Part shown: positions 1 to 12,694 of the stretch, one piece after another
Position numbering within the stretch: the first letter of the stretch is position 1
How the letters are laid out: each line of letters opens with the position of its first letter
Origin: Sclerodactyla briareus
Lineage: Eukaryota > Echinodermata > Holothuroidea > Dendrochirotida > Sclerodactylidae
Reading direction: 5' to 3'
NCBI GenBank assembly: GCA_026419785.1
Contig: JAODTK010001333.1
Span: 992,001-1,056,000 of the forward strand
DNA: 64,000 nucleotides
The notes under the pieces: model-generated
The model's input: the letters and a program-made list of their open reading frames with translations, nothing else
What the model was told of the DNA's origin: nothing
Database searches by the model: none
Position numbers and translations under genes: made by a program

Positions 1-660
1 ATTTCTACAAAGGTTGTTAATTTTATCTAGGATTAGCAGGTTCCATTTCAACGAATCGAAATGACTTAATCATTTATGAGGTTTTCGTGCAATTAAAATT
101 AGAGGTGGTGCCAGGCGGTCCCATAAAATAACCCCCCAACTAGAGCGTTGATCAGTCCGAAAATACAGGAAGCGATTTCGTTTTAGACGTCCCAATGAAA
201 GCACATTGCAGAGACGAGCTCGCTGCCACACCACACCCAGCCATTGCCCAGGGCCTAAGTGCGAACAGTTGCTTTCGTAAGAATGTTTCGCCTAGAGTTT
301 TAGACCCTGTGTAAGAAACGATAAGGGACGGAATCCTGATATTTCTTGCTCCCATTCATCCAATGAACGTGTTACAAATACAATAGGTGTTATTTATAAA
401 ATAATAGAATTTACGGGCCTTTGCCTGCAGTCTCACGGTGATTAATAGCCTAGGGTAACAAACAAACACGAACAGCCGTCACGAACAGGATCGCCATGCC
501 TCTTTTCATGATGTCCGTGAAAATGCCCGGTCCTGAGGATTGTTACAATTCACTTTTCAACAATTTCTCGAAACTAATACACTCACAGTTTTTAGTAGAC
601 AACATCACGTCTCGCACATCTAATAATCTCGATACATCGACGATACGCGATACATATATT
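1..660. other. No recognisable feature
   Basis: Short frames on both strands, no splice-bounded protein-like stretch, no repeat structure that I can see. Confidence 0.4.
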
Positions 661-760
661 CACAATTCACACTTACTTTAGGTAACCACAGGATGGTGTA
701 GTGGTTTCGCTGTGTTTTCGGATCTCGCGGCCCTGGTGCTATTCCTGGAGTAGCAGTTTC
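661..760 (+). repeat. Possible tRNA-derived SINE relic
   Basis: GGATGGTGTAGTGGTTTCGC resembles a tRNA 5' half with an A box. About 30 nt later CCTGGTGCTATTCCTGGAG resembles a degenerate T-arm/B box (two differences from GGTTCGANTCC). No acceptor stem closes and no CCA-adjacent structure is clear, so a SINE fragment or tRNA pseudogene is likelier than a working tRNA. A T-rich run follows. Confidence 0.35.
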
Positions 761-1289
761 CTTTTTTCCGTTTTGAGGAAGCTAGTTGAATGTTGTTTGT
801 GTTTATTTTACGTGTTCCTAACTTATTTTACCCAGTCTCAATTTGGGTCATGGTTCGCATAAAATACCAACTAGAATTTGTTCGTGTTGTAGGGGAAGGT
901 AAGTCTAGATTGGTCATCCTTTTAGGGCCGGCCAGAAAGAGCTACAGGCTTGTTTCAACATTTTTGGCGGCATTTTGCCTTGCGGCCAAAATCATAGCCA
1001 TGACCGAATACATTCAGCCACTGGCCAGAGTAGGGAACTTTGTTTTGTACGCAGAAATTAAATTCTCTTGCAGAGCCGAGCACAAAAACATATCTAGGGA
1101 CATATGACAAAGCAACCATTTCTGAAAAAATGAGTGGGTGTTCGATGTGCGTTAACACTATTCTTTTCGACCGTCATTTATAGATGCAAAAAAGTCTCCT
1201 ACCCAAGAACCGCCAAGAATATGGAGACATCCGATTGACAGAAACTGGTGCACATGTCCCCCCCATGCAATCTCCGATGACGTTCGAAA

Positions 1290-1790
1290 GTGGGCAATAT
1301 GATGTCTGCTGCCCTTTATTTTGGAGGTTTCATGCGAAATATTAAATTAAGTTTGTTCGATGTGGACGACGAATCTTGGTGGGTAGGTTTTAAAATTCGT
1401 TACGAAACAACAAGGAGGGCATTTCAAGGTCATCGGATGTTTCCCAAAATTGTCATTATAATTTATGACGGTTTTCAAACTTAGGGCAGACTGGGAACAA
1501 AACTTGGTGGGTTGGGGGTCAACATTGGTCCCGAAAAATGTCATTTCAAGGTCATCAAATCACAGGTCAATTTGCATGACTTATGCGATTTCAAAATTTG
1601 TCGGGGTTTGAACGAAACTTGTGGATTTTGTAAATACATTTGTTCTGATCCAAGGGCCCGCGGGATCATTTAACGGTCCATCAGAGGCCAAACTATTTTT
1701 GATTTTCCAAAGGCTCATTTGAAAAATCTCAGTTGTATATGGACAGGGGATCCAGACCCCAACCAAGGCTGGGGTGGGGGATATAAAACT
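1290..1790 (+). repeat. Degenerate repeat with AGGTCA-type half-sites
   Basis: Two weakly similar stretches contain CATTTCAAGGTCATC (about 1,420 and 1,540) followed by an AAAATTTG/AAAATTG block. They are divergent tandem copies with a spacing near 120 nt. No protein signal. Confidence 0.35.
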
Positions 1791-1799
1791 CAGGTTACC

Positions 1800-4700
1800 C
1801 CTCAAAAAACAATGCTTACGTATAAAAAAGATAGCACCTATCCAGGCCCATCATTTTATCGCGAGGATGAAGTGCCTTGCTCTCGTTGAAAAAGAGACAG
1901 CCATTCTGGAGGCTGAAATGGTGTCAACAAAGACCTTCAGACGTAACATCGCTAAGCTCAGTCAGATAAACTATGAGTCTGACCCGCAAAACAATGGATA
2001 CATGGAACATGAAGGACATTATGCACGCTAAGTATGAGTCCCCATTTACCATCAGGCATGATTGAATTTTGGGTTTGCGGAGCTAAAAAATGGTGGAGAG
2101 AATTAGAGAGTGATCGAGGAGAGAGAATACGAATTTACCATTTTTTTCAAACACTGCCCAGTGACCATAAATCCATACTAACAACAATGTTTGAGAAAGC
2201 TGTACTCATCATTTATATTATCTTGCTAACAAGGATTTTCAGGACATTGACTTCTGTCAGTCTGTGTGTGACCTGGGACGTCAGACCTATAAAGGATATG
2301 GTTTCGTTTTACCCAGTAGGAGAATGTACATAGTTACTATTAGTTTCATCCACCCAGGCATGGTTGACTTATCATGTTACAAGCTGAAGTGTCAAAATAT
2401 CAAGTATTGCGCAGCAAACAAACTTCCTCGTTGACATTCTCATGCTGGAACTCATCGTGTTCACGAGGATTTGGAACTTCCACCTCTGTTAATCTCGGAT
2501 AAATAACCTCTGTTTTGCGTTAAGGGGCCGGGGGGATCCCGGGCCAGCCAGGGTGTCTCTGTAACAGGACTCGGTCAAAATCGAATGGGGCACAAATACA
2601 CGGCTAGCGAGAAGACGTTGACGACGGTATAGATGTAGAAGGAACATGAAGAAATATTTACCGAATATGAACAGTTTTATTGATGAAGACTGGGCAAACC
2701 GGTGGCAAATATCGAATCCGATTACAAAAGACGGGGGCGTGTTGAAGTGCCCGAACACTGACCGGCCGAATCGCGAGTCCGGGCTGTTTTAAAATAAGCT
2801 GGAGATCTGGTCAGTAATTGGTTTTTCAAGGCCACAATGATCAGTGACTTATTACTGGTGGGAGGTTGGAGGAAATGTACTTCAATATCACATAAACACC
2901 GTTTTTGTTTTTTCCTAGCGGAGTTACATTATCGTGAATCAGGGGACAGAATCGCCTAAAATCGATGTATTTAAATTTGCCTAAATTTCGTTGTTGAGAA
3001 AGAAGAAACAGACTAGGTTAATATAACAAGGGTAGGGAGTAAGTCACTTTGGGCTTGCCAACACTGTGAAAAGAGTTGGCACGATAAATTTGGCCGAGAA
3101 TGACCTGACCGTTCAATGTTTTGGGGATTATTTATGAACGAAAAACTATACCTAAAATGTGTTGAAGTTATATTCTATCTACATTCAGCAACACCAAACC
3201 AGTTATGGGAGGAAAATATGAACGAGGAAGGATGTAAGGCTCAGTGTCATGAAATTGGGTTCCCAGTAGGTGACAAACCGCCTGAAGGCCAGATTTCTCC
3301 GTTCGGAGAGTCATAAAAAACTGTCCCTCCGCTTCAGCCGGGCAAAACTGTATATGAATAAAGATAAATTTAAAACTGAAGTCAAACCGCTCCAGAGGAT
3401 AGCTAACTCTAAACAGGGCACTACGCCTGTAACAAGTTGAAAAAGAGAACCGTGCTAAATGGAATTAGGCGGCGTTGATATTCCACGTATGTATGTAATA
3501 ATCCCTCACTGACTATGATGGGTTATGTAAGGACAATTCGTATGTTGCACTCGCCGGACTGAACTGAAAACTCCGCGTATTGGGACCACCTGTCTGACGA
3601 CAACGTGTGTCACACCAAACTCTTCCCAGATCCCAACGTGGTATGTTGGAGGTATCACCTCATTGTATGCTTCCACTCAAAGGTGCTTCATCAGAAACGG
3701 AGGATCCTAATAATTCGGAGATTATGGCGGCTCAAGGTTTGTGTTTGGAAGCTTTGGGACAACCGGCGATCTGCCCCCATCTCTTCTCGATTAGTGCCCC
3801 GAGTAACGAGGCAGGGGGTGCTTTTAGTGGACGAGGAAACAGACACGGTGACAAGGACCAAAATTAACTTACTACCTCAAACTAAGCCAGTGAAGAAATA
3901 AAAACAGGCAGGGGTGAGTGTTCCATCCGGCACCCTTGCACCGGGACCCGCCATTTTTAACGTATCCTTCCGACAGACCAGACTGCAGTGTGGCTAAACG
4001 CCGTCCTTGTATACACATTACAACACAGAATACATAGAATAACAAAGAGATCAACCCTATATCAATATGAAACTGAAATAAAACATATGACCCCGCACAG
4101 ATCACTGTAGTCCACATAAAGCCCTCAGAACGAACCACTGTGGATAGCATAGGAACTGCTAATCCACTTGAGTGAGCAATATAGGTCAGGTGATTAAACC
4201 CAGGCAACAATACCTCAAATCACTAACTATGAATGAATAGAGAATATACAATAGGTACAGGAATCACCGTAACGGATAACAATAGGCAATTCCTAGCAAT
4301 CTTGGGAGGGGATCCGGGTTCTCACAATGGGGGTCGGCAATGGAGTCATATTGCTCGGAGTGAATGTGACGCAATCTGCGTACAATTACATTTATACATA
4401 CACATAAAAATTTACACTGTGTGACATATCCAATCGCTCGAAATCCAAAGGTGAGCACGTGTATTAGGGTATCATTGGTTAGCAAAGTAGCAAGATTCGT
4501 GTATTTCAGGTACGTGCTTATACGTCCTATACTAATGAACACATGCCACTTGAATTCGAAAAAGTAAGCTCAACAGTATTAATGTTTAGATATTAAAATG
4601 GCCCCAAGCACATAACAAATTGAAGAAGGGAGCAAATTCAGTCTAACTTGGGGTGATTCCATTTATTGAGAGTACATGGGCAGGACTCGCAGGAGGAAAT

Positions 4701-5250
4701 CCCAAGTGGAAATTGACTGGTGTCAACTCGAGGTTACCTGGGACCATTTGAAGCAGTGTAACTTGTTTAAATTGTTAAAATCTCATATTTCCGTTACACA
4801 GAATTTAACTAGTCCTATCAAAATAATATACACTGTCGACAACCTTGGGAAAGGGTCCTTACGATTTGTAACCAGTACAAATTGTTATTTGGAATTTCCT
4901 AGGGGGTGCTGTTAGAAAGGATTTTTATGTTTTTCTCCTAGGTGATGGACAAACATCGACTGAGAAAAAAGGCTATCCTACGAAGAAACTGTGATTATTA
5001 ATTAGAATTCATTTTGGGTCACATTCTAGATTCCGATTCTATTCAAGCGGGGAAATTCATGAATAGAGCGCAGGCCTCCTAACCCCCGGAAGGACAAAAT
5101 ACCAACTAAGAAATAGGAAACAGATCGAGAAATCTGCATGCCGAGAAAGGGAGCAAATGGAGTCCAAAGAATAGATGATGTTTAAACGAAAGCTTGCCAA
5201 ACCAAACGTAACATTTCACAATTCAATTTGTTACCGAGGCAAAGTAGGGC
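1800..5250. other. Intergenic or intronic, unassigned
   Basis: Frames near 1,774-2,031 and 3,605-3,901 read as plausible mixed-composition peptides, but show no known motif and no convincing splice borders. The rest is AT-rich without structure. Confidence 0.35.
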
Positions 5251-5254
5251 TGCT

Positions 5255-6300
5255 ATCAGGTTATTTCTTTATCCTGATAAGTCAGAGGGAATTCAGCAGT
5301 CCTGACAGTGTATGTGTGTGTGCATGTGTGGGGTGGTTTATGTGGACGACAACCTGTTAACAAGATAACTCGACTCGTAGTTGGATGGATGGAATTTCGG
5401 TAGCAGGTAATTATGATTCTCATTCATGATGTAGAAGGTTCATACTTGGTATTGGGGTCAGGTCAAAGGTCATCTGAGGTCAAAGGCCCCTGAAAATCTT
5501 GTCAAACGATGTCAAGAATGCCTGTTGCCGATCAGATTTAAAAGTCGGTTTACAGCTTTCTCATGGAGAGTAAGGAAACTGTGATTTTTGGTGTGGATGG
5601 GTGTTCACGTTTGGACAAAATAGGAAAATCGTGACAAATGATAATTTGGCCAATGTTAGCTCGTTAACACTATAACCTTACTCATTGGATGAGATGAAGC
5701 TCACCATTGTATATGGTTCCCCATAATGAGTGGAAAACTGTGAAAAATTGACTTTGTGGCTGATTTTAGCTGGTTAACGTAATAACGACCCCACCTGGTG
5801 GATGAATCTATAGGATGCGTGTGACCCATATAGTAGATATCCATATCCGCGTTTTGAGGTAGGTCAAAGGTCATTTGAGGTCAAGTCTGAAAACCTTGTT
5901 AAAACTATAATCCAGAATGGACTGGTCGATCAGGTTGAAATTCGGTATACGCTCTCTGCTGCGGGAGTACAGGAACCCTATATTTTGGTGTGGTAGGTCA
6001 CTTTTGGGGGGGAAAATAGAGGAATTGTTCAAATTGATATTTGGCCAAAGTCTTGAAGCTTGTTAACACGATACTCGACCGCCACTAGATGGATGAGGCC
6101 CATTCTTGGTATGTGGGTTCTCATGATGGGTTACATGATCCCTTTTGGGGTTGGGTAAAAAGTATCTGAGGTCAAGAGAGTCAAAGTTTGAAAAATGTTG
6201 TCAACTTGATAAGTCCAGAAGGGCCTGGTCCGATCACGTTGAAATTTGTATGCCTCAAAGGGACCTCACCTGGATGGTGGAGCTCAAACGTTTGTATGTG
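5255..6300 (+). repeat. Tandem array, about 300-bp unit (family 1, first locus)
   Basis: Imperfect units marked by CTCGACCCCACCTGGATGGA-like starts (about 5,366, 5,674, 5,784, 6,073 and 6,264), then a TTGGTATGTG-TTCCCCAT block, a GGTCAGGTCAAAGGTCAT block and an AACCTTGTTAAA block. Some units are shortened. The same family recurs at 24,515-25,930 in the same orientation, and both arrays are preceded by the same head (TTTATCCTGA-AAGT-AGAGGAATT). Confidence 0.75.
5460..5482 (+). promoter_or_regulatory. AGGTCA direct repeats (DR1 plus DR4) in an array unit
   Basis: Perfect AGGTCA at 5,460-5,465, 5,467-5,472 and 5,477-5,482, giving spacings of 1 and 4. These match the consensus of nuclear-receptor dimer sites (RXR partners). 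An almost identical set lies at 5,861-5,883. Whether they bind anything is unknown; they may only be part of a satellite consensus. Confidence 0.4.
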
Positions 6301-9300
6301 AGTTCCCCATAGTACATATGATCCCTATTGTCAATCTTGTAAGCATTGAAGTTGAAAATACTTGGCATCATGACCAAGTCAGGGATCTTCAAGGAATCAC
6401 GAAGCCTTTTTTCTGTTTTTTTCTCGATTGTAGCCGATAGCTATTCCCAACTCTTAGATATCATTCCGAGTCCATTCAGCTATTAGAGCTTTACAAACAG
6501 TGTAGGTTTCTCCCCTTTTTTCAACCTTTTCCGTGGCCATGGTGTATATACTAACTATAGGCTGTACCAGTTATAGTGCAAACCAAGTGATTTCGATTCG
6601 TTTTGCCACCAATCTGCACTTCAAAGGGACGTGAGATTGGAAACCTCTCGCCAAGGCAGGAAAAACTCTTAAGAAAAAAGCTTACGAGCTCGAAAACTTG
6701 ATCCGTATTGGATGGTTTGGTTTTCCCACGATCTTGGTTGGATACCTAGTCGATTTGCAATGATAAATCCTTGGGATTATTAGACGTAATCTCTCCTCGT
6801 GTAACCGGCCAACCAAGCTTGATGCCTATAAATCGATGTCAGAGCGTTTTTTTTTTTCCTTCGGATGTCAGCCGTCATTCGGGACCCTCACACTAAGAAG
6901 ATTAACGACCAATCGTCGGTGTAGAAATATGAACGACTACTGGCGGTAGTGCCCCAGGAGATCAGTCCCCGGGTGCAAAATTTGTATTCCCAGGTGGGAG
7001 AAGCCAGATCCGATTTTCAGGAAATCGCAAATGTGTTTAAAATCAAGGATTAGGGTTCAGATCACGCGCCCAGAAGTCCGTCCGGCCGTCCCCCAGGGGG
7101 AATCGAGTGCCGCCGATTCGATAGTGAGAAAAAAAAGTGAGAATTAATGTTCAGAAAGTGGTCTTTCAAAAATGTAAAACAAACAGGTCACAGGCGGGAA
7201 TAGCGACGTTCAATTGGCCATTGGCCTTTCCCACCCTGGGAAAAAAATCTCGCCCCCAGGCTGGGGTTAGACCGCCTTGAGAGTAGAGGGAAGGTGAGAA
7301 CCCTGCGTGTTTTCAAACAAGCTATTGTCGGTTTAGGCAATTGCCTATGGCACATTTGCAGCTCCTACTTACGTCAATCGCAACACAGGCCTTCGCACTC
7401 TGTCGTATCTGCAGACAAAGGCTATCACAAAGTATTCGTTCTTCCCCGATGATGACAATTGCTTCAAATGCCCTGACTCACTGCATGATCGACATACCCG
7501 GGACGATTTTGAATAATTTGCTGCACCCACATTCCTGAACGTCCAGCCCTTGCAGGAGGGCTGGCCAGTATATCAGTCAAAAATCCAACGATGGAGCAGG
7601 GGATGATCTTTTGGCATCTCATGAATTGTAATCATTAATTACACAATGATGAAGAAATGTTCTCTTTTCTGTGAAACATAGTCATGCATGGAGCAGATAA
7701 TATACTGTCAATCAGCGAAGACTGATCGTGATCCTGCCACTTTGATCTGTATTCACTGTATTTACTGCTCTTACGATAACATATATCCGTAAACACTAGC
7801 TATCTATTTATCTTTTGGAACTTTTTTTTGGAGGGGGGGGGGGGGGCGCAAACTACGTTCCATGACTAATGTTGACTAAACTTGGGCACAATGATTATCG
7901 ACCCATGGCGCATCTCTGACCTCTTCCCTACGGGTGTTCAGAGTTCTGAGGTCAGAGGTAAAAAGTAAAAAAGTATTAAAAAAAAAACCCGAATGCATCT
8001 GTTTTTGTCTGCGGTGTCCTTCATGACCACGACTACGTAAAAGGATGGAAGCCCGGTCAAATGTTTCGGTGTATATAATCCAGGACCGCACAGATTCCAA
8101 CTTTGCCACAGTAGTTTTAGGTTGGAGAATGCATGCAATTTGTTGGCAGTGCAGTTGGAGTTGGTTTCGTTGGGAGAATTAATTCCCAATGACTGTGGTT
8201 ATACGCGCGACTCCCGTGGTTTATTACAAACATCAATGAAGTTGAGTCAGTTAGGTAGGCAGACGAAGGCCAAACAGTAGAGAATCTGTTCCGAGGAACA
8301 ACGGGAAGAGACTGAAAATCGCCAACGAATGGGCAAAAAGCTGGACTAGTTGAATATGAAAAAGCCTTGAATCGCCGGAGTTCGTGCCGAACTAACCTGA
8401 ATCGACCACCGGAGCAGATTTGTGCGCGTTGAAGTCGCAAATTAGGGGAAACGAGCTGGTCTCATCGCCTATAAGGCTACAACACGAACATATCCCCATC
8501 GCACTAACTTCAACAGTCGTAAGAATGGTCCAGATGGCCTGTTCCCCCTTACTGCTATCACATATATGGGCAGTAGCCACATGGTGATAACCCACTAACA
8601 TCCTGCTCCGGCGTGCGAGAATTGAGGAAAATCAATGAGAATATCTCGTGATGAAAATTTCGGACCATACTAACCGATATGGAACAGCCTCAAATAGCTT
8701 AGGAAATGCCATTTCGCTATCTATAGGTCTTTCACGGACGCTCTTTCGCCAACCACTGGTGGCGCTCCGTTTTAAACAGTCGTCGCATCCGTCCCCCTCC
8801 ACTACATTATTACCCCCTGCAAAAATACTGGCACGCCCTGTGTCTTTTAACCTGATATGAACCCATCCGTCAATTATAGGCTTTTGGGCGCCCACCTGGA
8901 ACCCGCCGCCCCTCCCCTGCCCTCTATACAGTATCGTTTAGATCTGTTCGAAATTTTACAAGCTGTAGAAATGACTTTTAAAATTCGATTCCTACAATGT
9001 TACATTGAATATAGATTAGGTATCACGCATGCACAAACGCTTGTTAAAATATTTTCTGTGCTATGAGCTAATCCTCACATTGAGTAGTATTGAAAAGGCT
9101 GTAAGCTCTAAACAACGTTATTTCTTGGATGTCACGGTCGCTTCGGCGTCAGTCAGGCGTTGAATTTTCGGACTAGTTCTCTTGGAACTTCGCCCATGTG
9201 ACAATAGCGTTTGCGCAAAACGCTACGAAAAAAAATACGAGCCAGTTCAATCTGTCCAGAAAAGAACCAAGCAACTGTTCGAGCCTCCAGCCTTGCCTGA

Positions 9301-10000
9301 AAGGAAGGGGGGAAAAATAATTTAGTTACTAAACTGAGGACAAATCGTTTCCAATTTATTGAAATTGTAGAGAAATAGGAACAGACTCTGGTCAGAATAA
9401 GGTCTTTCACAATGACAAGCACGTGAGCAAAAGGTTTCGATTCAATAGCCGGGGGGGGGGGGGGGGGACCTTGTACAACTCGCAACTTATTGTTCATATA
9501 TTTACTTAGTCTTTTTTTGTTTTTTTTCAAGAGTTTACTTATTTGATAATGATAGGGATCAGTAAACACTCACGCAGCGTAAGCAACTGTAAATGGGGAT
9601 CTTCACCCAATCGAGCCAGTAGGTCATTTATCAAATCTGCTGTTTCTCTCCATGATAGATCCATACAGGGGCGGCGCTACAGAGGGGGGGGGGGGCAGGG
9701 AGGGCGAAAAAATAAAAGGACAGAATGAAGTTTGATCACACGTTTTTCGTCAGGGGTGGGGTGGAGAGTTGTCAAAATACGTTTATCCAACTTAGGTTAT
9801 TTTTATTCTTGTTTCATCGAAACTCAAATCGAGGACTCAAAAAACTGTTGGCTGTACTATAGGCGTTCGCAAATGTAGCGCGTATTGTTTACTGTTTTGA
9901 GAACACTGTGGTCATTATGCATGAGCCACCGTTTGTAATATAGTGAAAGGACTCAAAGTTAACTTGCAAACTTCGCAGCGCCTTCCGTAATTATGGGCAG
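6301..10000. other. Unassigned, with G-run microrepeats
   Basis: No gene found. It contains G runs at about 7,832-7,847, 9,451-9,468 and 9,685-9,697, the last in a context (GGGGCGGCGCTACAGAGGGG) like the flanks of the 10-12 kb inverted element. Minus frames at 8.1-8.9 and 9.2-9.6 kb have no family match. Confidence 0.35.
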
Positions 10001-10009
10001 GGCAGTAGC

Positions 10010-12330
10010 GAGGGGAGGGGGGGGGGGGGGGGGGCTCTCTCGGCCAAAAAGGAAGAAGAAAGTTGGAGGGAGAAGAAGAGGAAAAGAGTGAGAGGAGGAA
10101 AAAGTAGAGAAAAGAGGGAGAGGGAGAAAAAAAGGAAAAGAGGAGAGGGAAAGAAAGGAAGAGGGGAAGGGGAAGGAAAAAGGGAATTAAGGGAGTGAGG
10201 GGGGATGACAGGGACTGGAAAGAGGATTAAAAAACCAAACGGAAACCCAGACTTCGGTATCGGTTATTCCGACTTTTGGCTGTTCATCTAATTGGCCGAG
10301 TGCATGTAAACCGCGTCGGCAAATATATATGTGACGGCTCGTCGCCGTCGATGTAATTGGACGAGGTGACGAGTCTGTCGGAATTCGGCAAAAGGAGAAA
10401 AAAGGCGTTAGGCGTTTGAAATTTTATTGGTCTGAATTTGACAGTTCTTGACAGATTTTGTTTTTCGGTCCATATTCAAGAGACACATAAAACAAAAATC
10501 AAAACCATTTTGCTGAAAACAAGTTAAGGAAGGAAGTTCCAGACCCCCAACAATGAAACAGTGGGTTTTAGGCGGGGAATCTGCGAGCGGCAAAGGTAGA
10601 GTGCAAGGCGAGAGAAATAGAGGCCCCAGTCTTTTTTCTATCGAAAAAATTCGGACAAGAAAATACCCAACTTTGGGAACTTGCACAGGAATAAACTTTA
10701 AAATCTGGTAGGGTTAGGAAGTATCCTAATGCATTAGTGGAAAGAAGATGTACTAAATGGCCTGAACTTGATCAATTGCACCATATGTCAGAAATCGCGG
10801 CATTCGTGTTGCAGTGTGTATTATGGTCTGCTTCACAATCACTGAGCTTCATAAGCAGGGCGTGGCGAAGGGTTGATGATTGTTGGGGGGGGGGGTGTGT
10901 AGAGTGGTTGTAGAGTAATGTTTTGACGACGGTCTGCAATGGTGACTGATATGGGGAGGGGTCTAAGGGGAGGGAGTGTCCCCTCCCCTTTGGAAAATTT
11001 TGAATATCAAACGTTCCTCAGATGCAATCTGGTGCAATATTTTCAGTAAATTTGGCGTTCAGTAATTACTCGCCCCGCTCACCACGTACGAGGGACCCTT
11101 TCAATTTGTAATCGCCGAAAATTTTTGACGTGTCTAAACAAACCCCCCCACACCCCCGATTTACTGCAGTCGTGAGATATGAAGCAGAACCACCATTGGA
11201 CCAATTCAAATGGGCCAATGAGGGGCAAGTTTCGGCACATTTGTACTTCTTCTTTCCACTTGGCCTTAGCGGATCTCTAACCAGGATTTTAACTTATCTG
11301 TGCCCAAAGTGGGTAGTTTTTATTTTTTTTATTTTGATTTCAAAAAGAACTGGGGATTCCCCGCCTAACAAAACGATGTTTAATGTTTCATCTGGGAAAT
11401 TCTTTCTTAAGTTAATTGTTTTCAGCAAAATGGCTTGAATTTTTTTTAGGTTCTTATGGATATAGGGACCAGAAACAAAAAAACTTTCAAAGACCTGTCA
11501 GTCTCATGGAAAAACCCCAAAATGTCGAACGCTACGCCTTTATCAGCATTTGCCGATTGCCGACAGACTCGGTCACTCGTTCATTACACAGACGGCAACG
11601 GGCCGTCCACAATTTAGTTTGCCGGCGTGCCATCTCTTGCCGACGCTGAATGGGGCAATTAGATGAAGAGCCATAAATCGAAGGACAGATAATAAACAGT
11701 CTGGCTTCCGTTTTTACTTTCTATTCCTCTTTCCTTCCCTGTCTCCCTTCACTCCATTACTCCCTTTTTCCTTGCCCTTTCCCTATTTCTCTTTCCTCCT
11801 CTCCTCTTTTCCTCTTCTTTTCCTCCTCCCCTCTTGCCTCTTCTTTTCCTTTCCTTGTCTCTTTTTTTTTCCCCGACAGAACGAAAATTGCCGACGGCAC
11901 GAAATTATTGGGGGGGGGGGGGGGTGTGACACCCCCCACACCGCTCGCTACGGCCCTCCTGTCAGTAAGAATCGGGCATTGTTTTGGGATTCGGGCACAA
12001 CTTGCGTTTGCAAATTCACAGGGTTCCGCGTACGGTGAAGCGGGCTCGAGTAACGCCAATTTCACTGAAAATATTGCACAGATGCATTGAGGAGTTCACT
12101 ATTCAAAATTTTTCCAAAGGGGAGGGGGACACCACCTCCCCTTACACCCCTCCCCCATATCAGTCACCATTGCCAAATCCTCGCACCACATTATCTCTAC
12201 ACCCCCATGATCAACCCATCGCTACGCCCGCCCTGGCATGCGTGGCATGCGTGATCACTTCGCCCCATGCCGATTTACGAATTCAAATATCTTCGAAACT
12301 CGCGTTAGTAAACCAAACAGTTGGGGGCAA
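10010..12330. repeat. Large imperfect inverted repeat (two opposed copies of a unit above 1 kb)
   Basis: Left arm (about 10,010-11,110) matches the reverse complement of the right arm (about 11,110-12,330), block by block. The purine tract 10,040-10,215 pairs with the pyrimidine tract 11,720-11,875. GGCTGTTCATCTAATTGGCC (10,278) pairs with its complement near 11,665. CCATTTTGCTGAAAACAA (10,505) pairs near 11,425. AGTGGAAAGAAGA (about 10,737) pairs near 11,255. The block with GGTGACTGATATGGGG (10,941) pairs near 12,165. The last block sits at opposite ends of the two arms, so each arm is a different permutation of the same repeated unit. A third partial copy lies at 12,545-12,660. No transposase frame was seen, so this is a non-autonomous element or inverted duplication. 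Confidence 0.75.
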
Positions 12331-12694
12331 AAGTAAGCGCCTACCTACTACAGAACGTAGGTTATGTTTCATCGGGTTTATTGTTTGTCAGGTGGTAATC
12401 GAATGACATATGACCTGCCTGGGAAAAAAAATTGTGCATGGCATTTTTAATTTTTTCCAGAAATTATGGATTTTTGTCAAAACTCGTTGATGTAGATACA
12501 CCTATAAAATGTATCACATGTGGCACCATTTTGATCTAAGCAGTATTAATGACTAAAAAATGCAAAGGGAGGGGGGACACCCCCCCTCCTCTTAGACCCC
12601 TCCCCCATTGTCGACATCCATGCCAATCTGCCCCCCCCCCCCCATCGTAAAAACTGGCCGCCGCCCATGTCTCAAATATTGTACGAGTCGTTAC

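Noticed and set aside
11757..12065. Lys/Glu-rich minus frame
   Set aside because: Translation of the purine tract of the inverted repeat.
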